From the NCBI RefSeq assembly GCF_003473485.1, contig NC_053048.1, positions 36,080,755 to 36,144,754 on the forward strand: a stretch of 64,000 bases of DNA, given 5' to 3'. The translations under genes were made by a program, and so were the position numbers. This document shows, piece after piece, positions 48,949-60,649 of the stretch (within the stretch, counting starts at the first letter, position 1; every line of letters starts with the position of its first letter). The DNA comes from Medicago truncatula. Its lineage: Eukaryota > Streptophyta > Magnoliopsida > Fabales > Fabaceae. Under the pieces are notes generated by a model that was not told where the DNA came from, did not search any database, and saw only the letters and a list, made by a program, of their open reading frames with translations.

Positions 48949-50355
48949 CTCCATCCGTCCTAATTTGTACGTCGCATTAGAAAAAATAGGCTTAATACAT
49001 TCGTTGGTCCTTTAATTTATTTTATTTTCTCAGTTTGATCCCTTAACTATAAAATGTTTCAAATTGGTCATTTATCTGTGTTTTGTTAGTAAATTTAGTC
49101 ATATTTTGTTAATTTTAACTCATTTAAAAAGTAGACCATTGGATAAATGAGGTCTATCAGATCTAACGGTGTATCACCAACACCTAAATTGATCTTCATC
49201 ATCTTCATAAAAAAAAAAACAGAACAGCCACCCAAATTGCTTCTAACCCTCTCGTCCTCTCTCCAGTAAACAACAATAACCTTTCCTTTCTTTCTTTCCC
49301 TATCATTATCATCAACAATAACAAAAACAAACAATAGTAATATCATCTTCATAAACACATGGCCCCAACCTCCATCTGTTTTCAATCCATAATTAACTCT
49401 TGTTCTCTACAATTCTTCTAATTTTGGAATTCATGTTTATTGATTTTGTTCTTCTTTCTCAATGTGAAGAAGAAGAATACCTCGGCTCTATTCCTAAAAC
49501 CATTGCATCGGATGATTCTTCGACCCAGGCCATCCTTTTCTTTCTCTCTATAGTTTCCAAAGTCATTCCATCGTTAATTTACAGATCTAAATCCTTTCCT
49601 GCCTCTGTTTTAATGACGATGACGAAGGAGTCGAAGTGGTTCAGTGGTGGTGTCGAGTGGTGGTGGTTATGAACAGATTGGTGTGAGAAATTGGGAAGGT
49701 GTCGGTGGTGAAGGAGAAAGGGTTTTGGTGATCCAATTTTAGATGATGGTGGTGGTGTTAATTATGGATTTAAGGGTTTGATTTTATGGTTTTTGTTGAA
49801 GTTAAAATGATGAATTTTTGAAAGAAAAAAAAAGGTTGAAGATGATGAAGATTGATGATAGTTTTATGAAGATGAAGATGAGGAAGAAGATGAATAATAG
49901 TAAATAAATTAGGTGTTGGTTATACACTGTTAGATCTGATAGATCTCATTTATCCAACGGTCTCCTTTTTAAATGAGTTAAAATTAACAAAATATGACCA
50001 AATTTACTAACAAAATACAGATAAATGACCAATTTGAGACATTTTATAGTTAAGGGATCAAACTGAGAAAATAAAATAAGTTAAAGACCAACGGATGTAT
50101 TAAACCGAAAAAATATTTGTTCCAAATTATACGTCGCTTTACAATACAAATGAAAAATTAATGTTACTTTTCCTATTATATTCTTAACTATTTATTGCTC
50201 TCTCTTCTTTCAATTCCTTCATTTATCTTTCTCATATAATTTATTGAGGACAATTTTGTAAAACAACTCATAATATTTCTTTTCCACACAATATTAATAC
50301 ATTTCTTAATATGTGTGAAATGCCCAAAACGTCATATAATTTGGGACGGAGGGAA
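48949..50355. mobile_element. Stowaway MITE split by a later insertion
   Basis: The left end CTCCATCCGTCCTAATTTGT follows TA (48947-48948). The right end AATTTGGGACGGAGGGAA is followed by TA (50356-50357). The two halves are separated by the foldback element at 48989-50106. Without it the Stowaway would be about 280 bp, similar to the intact copy at 50833-51113. Confidence 0.8.
48989..50106. mobile_element. MULE-like foldback element, 1118 bp, with 9-bp target duplication
   Basis: Ends GGCTTAATACATTCGTTGGT and the inverse ACCAACGGATGTATTAAACC; inverted arms run for about 200 bp (shared words include AACTCATTTAAAAAG and TCTAACGGTGTAT). The exact 9-bp word GAAAAAATA flanks it at 48980-48988 and 50107-50115. 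The middle has small frames (49095-49385 minus, 49400-49672 plus) without transposase features, so it is non-autonomous. Copy arms are little diverged. Confidence 0.85.
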
Positions 50356-50832
50356 TATAATCATGTAACTTAAAGACTTTTCTTTATCAACCCTTGCACC
50401 ATTTCTTAAGAGAAATGGACAAGCTGAATCATTAATATTATCCACTCAAGGAATGATTAAATTTGTCTTCAAATTGATGTTTGGATAAAAATAAAATCAG
50501 CTAATCATTAAATGCATATTTTTGAGAGCAGTCCTAACAACACATTTATTTAGACACAATCCTGAATACATTTTTAAAAATTGGATAAGTTTTCGTGAGT
50601 GATAAGGGTCAGTAGTGATAAGTCTTTACAAATAACAAAGTTTACAAGATAATTTATGTAACTTATTTTATTGCCTAAAATAATGCCTAAAATAAAGAAA
50701 CTTATTTTATAAATTGACCAATTACATGAGTACAAGCAGTACTCTTAGTAGGATGTACTTACTTCTTTTAGTGTGTCTCTGTAGACCCATATATATATAT
50801 ATATGTGTGTAATGCTATAAAACACCCATATA

Positions 50833-51113
50833 CTCCCTCCGTCCCAAATTGTATGATGTTTTTGGCATTTCACACATATTAAGAAATGCAATTAATATTG
50901 TGTGGAAAAAAGATATTATGAGTTGTTTTACAAAATTGTCCTTAATAAATAATATGGGTAAGATAAATGAAAGAATTGAAAGAAGAGATAATAATAAATA
51001 GTTAAGGTTATAATTGGAAAAATAACATTAATGTTGCATTGGTATTGTAAAATGACATATAATTTGGGACAAATTTTTTTCCTAAAGCGACATACAATTT
51101 GGGACGGAAGGAG
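50833..51113. mobile_element. Stowaway MITE, 281 bp
   Basis: Ends CTCCCTCCGTCCCAAATTGT and the inverse ACAATTTGGGACGGAAGGAG are flanked by TA (50831-50832 and 51114-51115). The interior shares words with the split copy (AATATTGTGTGGAAAA, AGTTGTTTTACAAAATTGTC). Confidence 0.85.
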
Positions 51114-51116
51114 TAG

Positions 51117-51345
51117 TTTTATGTAGGTGTGTTTTAGCATTGAACAACATTTTGTCGTGCATGGAAGAATTTGTAATGGCTTAAGTAAATCGAGGAAGAA
51201 GAGGCGGAATAAAAAAAATAAACATTGTTAACAATAAATTGTAAATTACACAGTTGCCCTTCAACTTTACTTGTGTTAAAAAAGAGATGCTTGGGTTATT
51301 TGTCAAAACAAAATGGTGTTCAATGCTAAAACACACCTACATAAA
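51117..51345. repeat. Inverted repeat beside the Stowaway element
   Basis: TTTTATGTAGGTGTGTTTTA and GCATTGAACAACATTTTG at about 51118-51155 reappear inverted at about 51306-51344 (CAAAATGGTGTTCAATGC, TAAAACACACCTACATAAAA). The unit looks like a small terminal-inverted-repeat element of unknown family. Confidence 0.55.
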
Positions 51346-51357
51346 AGTAGGTGGGTG

Positions 51358-51358
<1 letters not shown>

Positions 51359-51411
<53 letters not shown>
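51359..51411. repeat. (TA)n microsatellite
   Basis: About 26 uninterrupted TA units. The apparent reading frames across it on both strands (YIYIYI) are artefacts of the repeat. Confidence 0.95.
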
Positions 51412-51413
<2 letters not shown>

Positions 51414-52240
51414 GTAATATTAGTGAGGCGGGACCTATTGTGGGTTGACTCGACCAATTATTTTTGGAAATAGAATTTCCAGCGGAAGGTGCTATATTTG
51501 GGTTGGTGGTAGAATCTCTTGCAAAAGTTAAGAAAAATACCACCATACCACTAGCTACTTATAAAGGCTAAATCTAAACTTATACGCAGCTCTGCCTTTT
51601 GAACCAAACCAACAGTTTTTGACATATTTATGTAGGTGAATTAAGCATTTTGAAAGACAAATTATCTACAACTGAGATTCATTCAATTCCACTTGATTAT
51701 CTGAATTTCAAATAAGTATTTCATCAATTTGTATGCAAGAAACTCTGACTTGTTATGTTTTCAAGTGTACTTTGTTGAACGGTATCCACTGAAACATAAG
51801 CATATGCTGAATTGCTGATATCAGTAACCGTGAATAGGAGCAATATGTAATTCAATTCAACATTTTGGGACCAACAGCTAGAGTAAAAGGAAAACTAAAC
51901 ATCCGTCGTCAAAACAATCACTTCATTAACTTAATTTACATATGATATTTGGTGTCTAAACTGCCAATTCCACATGCCAGGAATACATAATAAGTTGGAT
52001 AACATCGATAGCTATACAATGCAAATCAAAGAAAATATCAAGAAAATTCACAATATAAAATGTTTGAACAGCGGAATTCATAGTTTGGTAAAGGTCAAGC
52101 AATCCTAGTATCAAACCTGCACATCACAAACGTTACATTTCCCATTCTCAACCTCTCTGACATACAACTTTTCGTCATCATCTTAGCTTTTAGCCTTTTA
52201 CCATAATGGTAGGAGTCACCTTCACCGAGTCACCTTTACC

Positions 52241-53750
52241 TTAAATTTCAGCGGAGGAGCTTTCTCTGATCAAGGAGCCACGGCGGTGGCCACCAACAAT
52301 CACATCTTTGAGTCGAATCATGGGAGAAAGCATCCTGCTCCTTGCCTGTGGAAACGGTCACTATTGGAATGTTAAGATTATTTTTAAAGATTAAAACGAT
52401 CACTATTAGTTACACAAAATACCTATTATGATTTGTAGAGAGATTTATGTTTCTGTATAGGATGAGGAAATTCAAAAGTTTAGCTCTTCAAAATCACATT
52501 ACCACTCATGTTTCAACCAAAGAAAATAAAATATTACATTGCACAAAAGTTTACTCATAAGTCATAACCTTCATTTTTAAAGTAAGTGTAAGTCAAGTTC
52601 ATTCTGATGTGAACATTATTATGTATGGGTAAACATAGTATCATGACTAATTAGTGTTACCTTATGATGTGCTAGTAAAAATGAATTTGTTGTACACAAC
52701 TGGAATAATCAACAAAAGAATCCAAGTAATTGACACTATCAAGCATCTTTATGTATAACAATTATAAACGAGGTTTTATGCTTCGTTTTAACTTTTATAT
52801 AATACTATTGCTTGAGAGAAGAAATTCGCTTTGACAACTTTATGCTTCATTTGTAACAAAGAAGAAATAAAAATTCCTTAGAAGAATGAATATAAATATA
52901 CCTCATCAGAAATACTGACTTGCCACTTAAGTTGTAAAGCTTTTTCCTGTCGCCAGCGTTGACCAAGCATCACCAAACCCATCACTGTTGCTGCAATGAA
53001 AACGGACCATAATGTATTTGCCTCCTTTGCATGAGCATATATGGAGGCAACTCCTCGCTTCCACCAAGCTCCGCAAGGAAGACCTGAAGGGTTTTGTTTG
53101 TCATCTTTGGAAGAGTTATTTGACAGTGATAAATCATCAGGAGATACCTTTGTCTCCTGCTCTGCTGATTCGGTTGTTTCAGACCCAACTACGTTTTCAT
53201 TGTATGCTGTCACAGCACCAATGTCTGTTTCACTGGGGAAAGAAGTGTATTTTGCAGGGCTATGATATATACTTTCCTCTTTTTCAGTCAAACCAAAATC
53301 TGGTAGAGTTGTACCTTCCTCAAACTGTTTTCCATGAATAGATAATCTGTTGATTTTCTCATCATAATATTTCATATCCTCAAACTCCTTTGACACATCC
53401 AATCCTTCTAATGTCAAGTTTTCTTCATCCTTTCCACTAGGCTTGGATGCTTCTTCATAAGTCTCTTCAAAGGCAACACCTTTGTCTCCGGATTCATTCT
53501 GAATCTCACTATAGTCCTTTTCCAATGGCAAGTTTTCATGCTTACTTGGTGGAAAGGCGAAGTGACCAGACATGAACAAAGCGTTCGATGTCTCAGCTTC
53601 ATTTATTGCGTATGCATCTTCCTTGTCATCATCCTTCAACTCAACTTCACGTGGACCAGGAGCAGCTGCATAAGTTGATGCTGTGAGAGATACAACCTCC
53701 CAGTCATTACTGCGAGAAGACTTTTCCCCTTCATCTTCAGTTCCTGCCAT
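52241..53750 (-). CDS. ATG8-interacting protein (ATI1/ATI2 type)
   Basis: Two minus-strand exons, 53750-52902 and 52345-52241, give 317 residues. The N-terminus has NDWEVVSLTASTYAAAPGP; WEVV is an ATG8-interacting motif candidate, preceded by acidic residues. Next comes LFMSGHFAFPPSKHENLP, an ATI signature. A long acidic, disordered middle follows. Near the C-terminus CGAWWKRGVASIYAHAKEAN leads into one membrane segment (TLWSVFIAATVMGLVMLG) and the conserved end SRMLSPMIRLKDVIVGG. In Arabidopsis, ATI proteins sit on ER- and plastid-associated bodies and carry cargo into selective autophagy. A leader intron is likely between about 53760 and 54545. The gene lies alone, transcribed away from the HAD pair. 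Confidence 0.9.
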
Positions 53751-54861
53751 CTTTTGTCTTCATCAAAAAGTTGATATCAGAGTTCTAATTTTACTACAAA
53801 ACCAAAAAGTGAAAAACAAACGCACGTAGCAAAAACAATTATGCAGGCAGGGGAGAGGTAGGGCAGTTAGGTTGACCAAAAAAGGTGTCTGATTTCATCA
53901 CAACAATGCATACATCTACAAGAAAACTACTACTTTTGGGAAGAAAGAAAAAAACTAAAAGTTTCACAGTTCACAGGCATGTGCACAAAATGATCGATAG
54001 AAATAAATAATGAAAAAATGAGAGTCATTCCTTGTATAAATAGAGTAACACTAATGATCATTCTACAAACATTTCCAAGAGGGATTAAAATCAGTACGAG
54101 ATATTATAAGGTTATACTCTTAGACTGGAAAAAAACTAAAATAATAAAAATTTCATGCAAATAGTTACATCAATCTCTTGCAATTCACCTCTAAATCTTC
54201 ATCCCCCTAAATCTAATAATAAATTAAAATAACATGACCTTTTTCTTTCACTCACTCGAATCACAAAATTCACATTAATTTTCACTAAATCACTTAAAAA
54301 ACCAATCATAAACTTCATCAATTCACTGAATTCAAATAACAAGTCAAAATATAACCATGCAATTGAACTAAAAAAATCTACACAAACAAAGATCCAATAA
54401 CAGCACAAATTAACAAATTAAACACGCTACATAGAGTTGCATGATCATAGAACAAAAAAAAATCAACAGAAAACAGATAATAATTATAATTATTACGCGT
54501 TAAAATGAAAGAAAATAAGAAAGAAGGATAAGAATGAAACTAACCAGAGATGAACGAGACACGATCTTCGTAGTGGGTGGAATTTAGAAGCGATGTTTGT
54601 ATATCGATGAGGTTGAATTGAAACTGTTGTTTTTATATTATTATTATGGATGATGTTGAATGATTATTCATTCATATGTTACCGGATATAGCAGGTTCTT
54701 AAAGGAGAGTGTTACCGGCTATATCCGTTTGTGTTGCGTGGTGTCAGAGACTTCGGATCTAACTCAACTGTCACGCCCTGAGCCAATAACGTTAGTCTGC
54801 TAAAAAGATATACATGACCAATTACTCTACATTTTTTTTTTCTTTCTTAATTTAGAATACT

Positions 54862-55300
54862 TAAATAAAGACTCTTTTGTCCCTTAACTATTTAATTGGT
54901 ATCGCTTTGGTCCCTTAACTAAAAAACAGATTGTTTTAAGTTTTTTTTAGTCTCGTTTTGGTCCCTTCTGTTAGGTTTCCGTTAGTTTTAATAAAAAACG
55001 TTAAGTGTGGACACGTGTCACCTTGTTATTGGCTCTGAGATTTTTTTTTTTAACAAAAAAATATTTTAAAAGAAATAATAATTTTTTTTGTAAAAAAAAA
55101 AAAATACTCAGAGCCAATGACAAGGTGACACGTGTCCATGAGTTAACTTTTTTTTTAAAACAAAACAGAAACCTAACAGAAGGGACCAAAACGAGATTAA
55201 AAAAAAACTTAAAATCTTCAAACAATCTTTTTTTTAGTTAAGGGACCAAAGCGATACCTATTAAATAGTTAAGGGACCAAAAGAGCATTTAAGTCTAAAA
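54862..55300. mobile_element. Foldback element, about 0.43 kb
   Basis: CTCTTTTGTCCCTTAACTAT and TTGGTATCGCTTTGGTCCCT on the left are mirrored by AGGGACCAAAGCGATACC and ATAGTTAAGGGACCAAAAGAG on the right. The centre is near 55083, with GACACGTGTCACCTTGTTAT also inverted. It lies between the ATI gene promoter and the first HAD gene. Target duplication not resolved. Confidence 0.75.
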
Positions 55301-55965
55301 TAAATAAAGTGTCCCGCGAGCTTAGTTCGGTTGATAAGCTATTGCATAAGATTTTGCTAACAAATGCCCTAAAAACATTGTTTAAGGAAGCCACAAAATG
55401 GAACTTTGTCTTGAAAATACAAGTCAAATACATGTAAAAGTCATACCTATACAATTTTCAATGTAAAAATTACTACTTATGCTCTAAAGACATTTGATAG
55501 CATTTCCATATTGCATATTATATACATGGGTCGATGTTCAAAATCCAAACACCCACTTTTTCATGTTTAAAATATGTAGACTCTAGCCATCAGGTTTAGT
55601 TCGACTGACCCAATTTATATTTCTCTTCTCCTTTATTTGATGAGAACTTATGAAGGTTAATATCTATTTTAAAATCAGAGGAGAAAGGGAGGTTGATGTA
55701 ATTTTTCTCATAAGAATCACTATTTGATATTTTGAATATAAACCTTCTAAGGATGTATTTGATTTACAATAGAGTAAGTACTTTAATAAATGATATATTT
55801 CTGATAAATTAGAGTGAATATATGTTTGAAATCAGTTTTAATAAATATAAAGAAAAGAAGACAAATAAGGACCTTAAAAAAAATAAAAAGAGAAATAAGG
55901 GAATGTTTGGATGACACAAAAATAAACAATCTGTAGTTAAGCTGAAAAAGCAGGAGGAAAGTGAA

Positions 55966-58900
55966 ATGGGAGAGCTTTACGCTTTGGACTTCGATGGAGT
56001 CATCTGTGATAGCTGCGGAGAAAGCTCTCTCTCTGCTCTCAAGGTTCCTCCATCTCTCTCTCTCTCTCTCTCTCCCTCTCTCCCTCTCTCAATGTCAAAA
56101 TAATTTTTGGTTTTTTGATTTTTTGATTTTAAATGTTGTAAATTTTCAATCTTTTCTTATGTTGGAATTCATGGAGTGTGATGAATTCAGCTCATGATTT
56201 AATTTGTTGGAAATTTTTTGCAGGCTGCTAAAGTGAGATGGCCTGTTTTGTTTGATGGGGTGGATTCAACCATAGAGGATTGGATTGTTGATCAAATGCA
56301 TACAGTAAATAATTTCTTGACGATTTTACTTAGTTTCAGCTGTTATTGGATTTTTATACTACTGTGCTATGTTTTGTGTTTTTGGAATACAATAAGCTTG
56401 AATTTGCATTTAGTTTCTATGATTTGTTTATGTATCTTATGACGAGGCATTCAATTTGAATTCTGGGTTTATACTTTGAATTGAATTGAATTTATTTACT
56501 CAGTCAGTGTAATTTTTTTACACGTCCATCTAATCACACATCACTATGTATGTAATACTTTTGGATTTTGGAACGATGGAGAATTGTAGATGTCTTGTAC
56601 AGTTTGTTACTTGTAGATACATAAAGGGTAGTCTTGACCAAAATGCCAGTAATCCACTCTACTTTGATGCGTGAATTTGAGGACAATATTTTTACATGCT
56701 TATTTTTATTGGTTGTTTAAAGTATAGAGTTCCGTTGCATACCTTCATTCGAACTGTTGAATTTCATGAAATATTTTTATTGGTTTCTAAAAACATAGAT
56801 AATATCTTCAAACATAGAAATGCAATGTACATATATTTCTATCGCCAAATGGCTGGACTTGATTTCAATATTTTAAAGATAAATTTATATAGTTGTTCAT
56901 GTCAGGTGCGACCGGTAGTGGAAACTGGATATGAAAACCTTTTACTTGTGAGATTGTTGCTAGAGACCAGAACCCCGTCCATCAGGAAGTCTTCGGTGGG
57001 TAAAATTCCTATACCTCATTTTTTGTCATTAATTACCATGCAGCCGAGACTAGGTATATAACTTATGATGATGCTTGTTTCATTGAATCTGCTTCTGAAG
57101 TCTCTTGAGTGATGTCATTGTTCTTGTGCAAGGTTGCAGAGGGGCTTGCCGTTGAGGGTATATTGGAGAGTTGGTCCACGTTGAAGCCTATTATTATGGA
57201 AGAATGGGGTGAGAATAGGGAAGCTTTGATAGATCTTTTTGGAAAGGTCAGAGATGAATGGTTGGAGCAGGATTTTGCTGCTTGGATCGGTGCAAACAGG
57301 TAGTCCAATCATCTCTTGACGGGGCAATAATTTTTATATTTTGTATGTAACCAATGTTTTAAAAGTTGAACTGTACATCGAACTGGCGAGACCTCTGAGT
57401 CATGGTCCAACTGCTCTAAACCATTCAAACCGGGACAAAGCTGTGATTGAACCGTTCAAATAACCGAATTTCAGACAGTGTCGGTTCATGGTTCAACCAG
57501 TTGAAATGTCCAATTTGGTTTTTAAAACATTGGTTACAACTTATACCAGATACATGATGAGAAACCTTAAGCATTCTGTGGAGATATCTTAAAACATGAA
57601 TCCATGAACATTCAGTTTATGAAAATTTCCAGTGCAAGATTGAACATATGTTATTATCCCAATTCAACCACTTACCTAACTTGAGAGTGGGAGATCCGTT
57701 AGATTGGGGCAGTGGGAAATGTTGTTATTCTTTTGGACTGTGGTAGATCAATTATTTTCCTTTCTGTTCAAGGAAGTCCTGTTAGAGATGATATTCTAAA
57801 AGGAATCAATTTATATCTGTCTTTGTATTCTGGATATGTGATAGGAATCCAAATTAAGAGAAACAAGAAATAATATTATAGATTGAAAAGAAAATGAGTA
57901 AATAGGCAATTACCCCCCTGAAATTGTAAGTTTCGTCAATTACCCCCCTGAAATTGCACAACGTTAATCAATTTACCCCCTCCGTCAAATTTTTCTGTTA
58001 GTCAACATGACGTTTTGCAAATACCCCCCTGAAGTTTTGCAGTTATGTGCAAAATGCCCCCTAAACTTGAAAATTCATTTTTTTTTTCTTATCCTAAAAT
58101 TCATTTTTTTTCTTCTTATCCAAAACATGCAAATTTGGACTTAGTAATTGGCCAATGAAAATTGATATATTATCCAACAACCTGAGTGACTATAGAATGG
58201 TGAAAGCTGAACAAAAAAGGATCAAAAGGGTCTTGTGCAAAGCGTTAAAAATGTAATCAAATGTGTTAATTTAATAGTTGAAGGTGAACTTAACAAAAGA
58301 ATGGTAAAGCGTTCAAAATCATGCCAAAAAAACTGAAATTCAATCGTTGAAAGTTTAAAGCTAATGCAATCGAAGCTGCTCAAATAAAATGGTTCATTAT
58401 GATTCACATTTAGGGATTCAGAAACACATGTAGTCGATCATGTAACCGAATAAAAAAGATGAGCAATAGTCACTCCTTTTCTAAACTAAGACAAGACAAT
58501 AATATAATATGTCACCACTTATAACCATATATGGAGTAATTGCCTATTTAATCCATATATATCCTAAAATTTATATGGAGTAACGCAGCCATATATTTTG
58601 ACATCTTGGTTATGCCAATTATATGTCATTTATGTGTTTCATCATGTATGCCATGCATTAGTTTGATCGTTTCAGGGAACATATATGGTTGTATACCGAC
58701 AAAACTTAGCTAATATGCTTCACAATCAGTGACAATGCAGTCACTTTTAAGGATAAGAAAAAAAAAATATAAATTTTCAAGTTCAGGGGGCATTTTGCAC
58801 ATAAGTGCAAAACTTCAGGGGGGGTATTTGCAAAATGTCATGTTGACTAACAGAAAAATTTGACGGAGGGAGTAAATTGATTAACGTTGTGCAATTTCAG

Positions 58901-60536
58901 GGGGGTAATTGAAGTTTTGTTAATTTCAGGGGAGTAATTGACGAAACTTACAATTTCAGGGGGATAATTGCCTATTTACTCAAAAGAAAATATTACAGAA
59001 GATTCCCTCTGTAATCCTAGAGCAAAAGCTCCTCAGAGAAGAGACATTTCTCTCTCTCTCTCTCTCTGCCCAAAACCAATAAGGTTCCTAATTGAATAAT
59101 TCTGAATTCTCCCTACTGTTGTGGCCAAATGGCCTTATTTATACAAACAAAGGGCATAAACTGCCTGTAACTGCTCCTAATCAATACAAATTTGCATAAA
59201 CTGCCCAACTGCTCCTAATCAACACAAATACTGCATATTATATAAAATGCTAACTGCTCCTAAATAACTATATATTAAAATAACTGACTATTTATTGAAA
59301 TAACTGACTGCATGTTACCCTATCAATACCACCAGATACCTAACAATATGCTTCAGACTAGATATTGTCATTAGTTTGGTACATTAAGCATATTAAGATC
59401 TTGCTGTATTGCTATTTAGATGTGTTCATGATCCTAATCATATCCAAATAAAAACCAATTAAATGGATTAGATTAGCCAAACAAGATTTTTTCCAAAACT
59501 GAATTAACAAAAACCTGGTTTCGGATATGGTTGTAGTTTGTGGCTTCCAACCGGATATTTTGCTCACCCCTACTCCTGTTGGCTGAATATTGACATCTTA
59601 TAAATCGTTATATGCTGTAATATGTTCTTTGCACATGTCATGAATGAGATTTCCTATTATTAATTTGTGATGCTTTGCCTATAGAATATATCCCGGTGTT
59701 TCTGATGCATTAAAATTTGCAAGCTCAAAGGTTTTCATTGTCACCACAAAACAGGTAAACTTTGCTCTTTACCCGAGTAAGGGAACAATAATCGCAACAA
59801 TAGAGAGTTTTGCATTTAGTGTTAAGAAAAATAAGAGGGGACGAAGTAATTGGTCCATTATTTCAGAGCCGATTTGCTGATGCTTTACTTCGAGAGCTTG
59901 CTGGAGTAACCATACCATCTGAAAGGATATATGGTCTGGGAACTGGGTTAGTATTTGATAAATTTCACAGTAATTATGCATTGAAATATTTATATTTCAC
60001 TTATATTATCTCTTAATTTTATTGCTTTCTTTTGATAATAATTTTACCCACAGTCCCAAGGTAGAAATTCTAAAGCAGCTTCAAAAGAGACCAGAGCACC
60101 AAGGGCTGACACTGCAGTAAGATACTGAGCTATTATAGCAGTACTCAATGTCTTTTGGTTATGACTATTTATGTGAATTTTCCAAAGATGGTCTTCGAGA
60201 TATTAATTAATTCCAATTTATTTTAACCAGCTTTGTTGAGGATCGGCTAGCTACCTTAAAGAATGTGATCAAAGAGCCTGAGTTAGACAAATGGAATTTG
60301 TATCTAGGTAGTTCTCTTTTTCTGTTTATAATTTCCCCACCCTCCCTTATTTTTGTCTCAGTTCCGATTTTGTGGATTATTACTTTTCTTTTTATGTTGT
60401 TGTTTACTTGATAATGATATGACTGTTTGGATCAGGGAATTGGGGTTACAACACTGCACAGGAGAAAGAGGAAGCTGCAGCTATCCCCAGAATTCGAGTT
60501 CTTCAGCTCTCAGACTTCAGCAAGAAGTTGAAATAG
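55966..60536 (+). CDS. HAD-like hydrolase/phosphatase, tandem copy 1
   Basis: Nine exons join in frame to 268 residues: 55966-56043, 56224-56304, 56906-56995, 57133-57299, 59685-59754, 59867-59946, 60054-60116, 60231-60307, 60436-60536. HAD motif I is LYALDFDGVICDS near the start, with the nucleophile Asp and the +2 Asp. Motif II is FIVTTK, and motif IV is HFVEDRLATL. The region between motifs I and II holds a helical cap of about 120 residues (VETGYENLLLVRLLLE, SWSTLKPIIMEEW). The C-end has YLGNWGYNTAQEKE. Plants have a conserved family of such proteins of about 270 residues; the substrate is not evident from sequence. Intron 4 is about 2.4 kb because of transposon insertions. A direct tandem copy lies 2 kb downstream. 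Confidence 0.9.
57346..57538. mobile_element. Small foldback MITE in intron 4 of HAD copy 1
   Basis: A 19-bp inverted end, TGTAACCAATGTTTTAAAA on the left, is matched by TTTTAAAACATTGGTTACA on the right. The interior also has inverted 'GGTTCAACC/GGTCCAACT' words. Length is 193 bp. No coding content or firm target duplication. Confidence 0.7.
57896..58981. mobile_element. MULE-like foldback element, 1086 bp, with 10-bp target duplication, in intron 4 of HAD copy 1
   Basis: Ends GAGTAAATAGGCAATTACCC and the inverse GGGATAATTGCCTATTTACTC (first 20 bases shown of the pair). Flanks AAAAGAAAAT at 57886-57895 and 58982-58991 are identical. The arms have repeated CCCCCTGAAATTG and CCCCCTCCGTCAAATTTTTC words, inverted on the right. 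The middle has no transposase-like frame. Confidence 0.85.
59048..59068. repeat. CT microsatellite
   Basis: A short TCTCTCTC run in intron 4 of HAD copy 1. A similar run occurs at about 56056-56080 in intron 1. Confidence 0.8.
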
Positions 60537-60649
60537 GGTTTTCGTTGAACTTTCAATTGTCAGTCATTGAACAACTAAATATATTCTTCAAACTTCTTTT
60601 TAAACATTATAAAAGTTTCTAGTGAAAACACTCTTTCTACTTAGAAACT

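Noticed and set aside
49095..49672. Frames inside the 1118-bp foldback element
   Set aside because: No transposase motif or family match; likely chance frames in the non-autonomous element.
51254..51546. Frames containing YIYIYI runs on both strands
   Set aside because: They arise from the (TA)n microsatellite and have no other content.
55001..55241. Open frames on both strands with similar peptides
   Set aside because: They are mirror readings of the inverted arms of the foldback element at 54862-55300.
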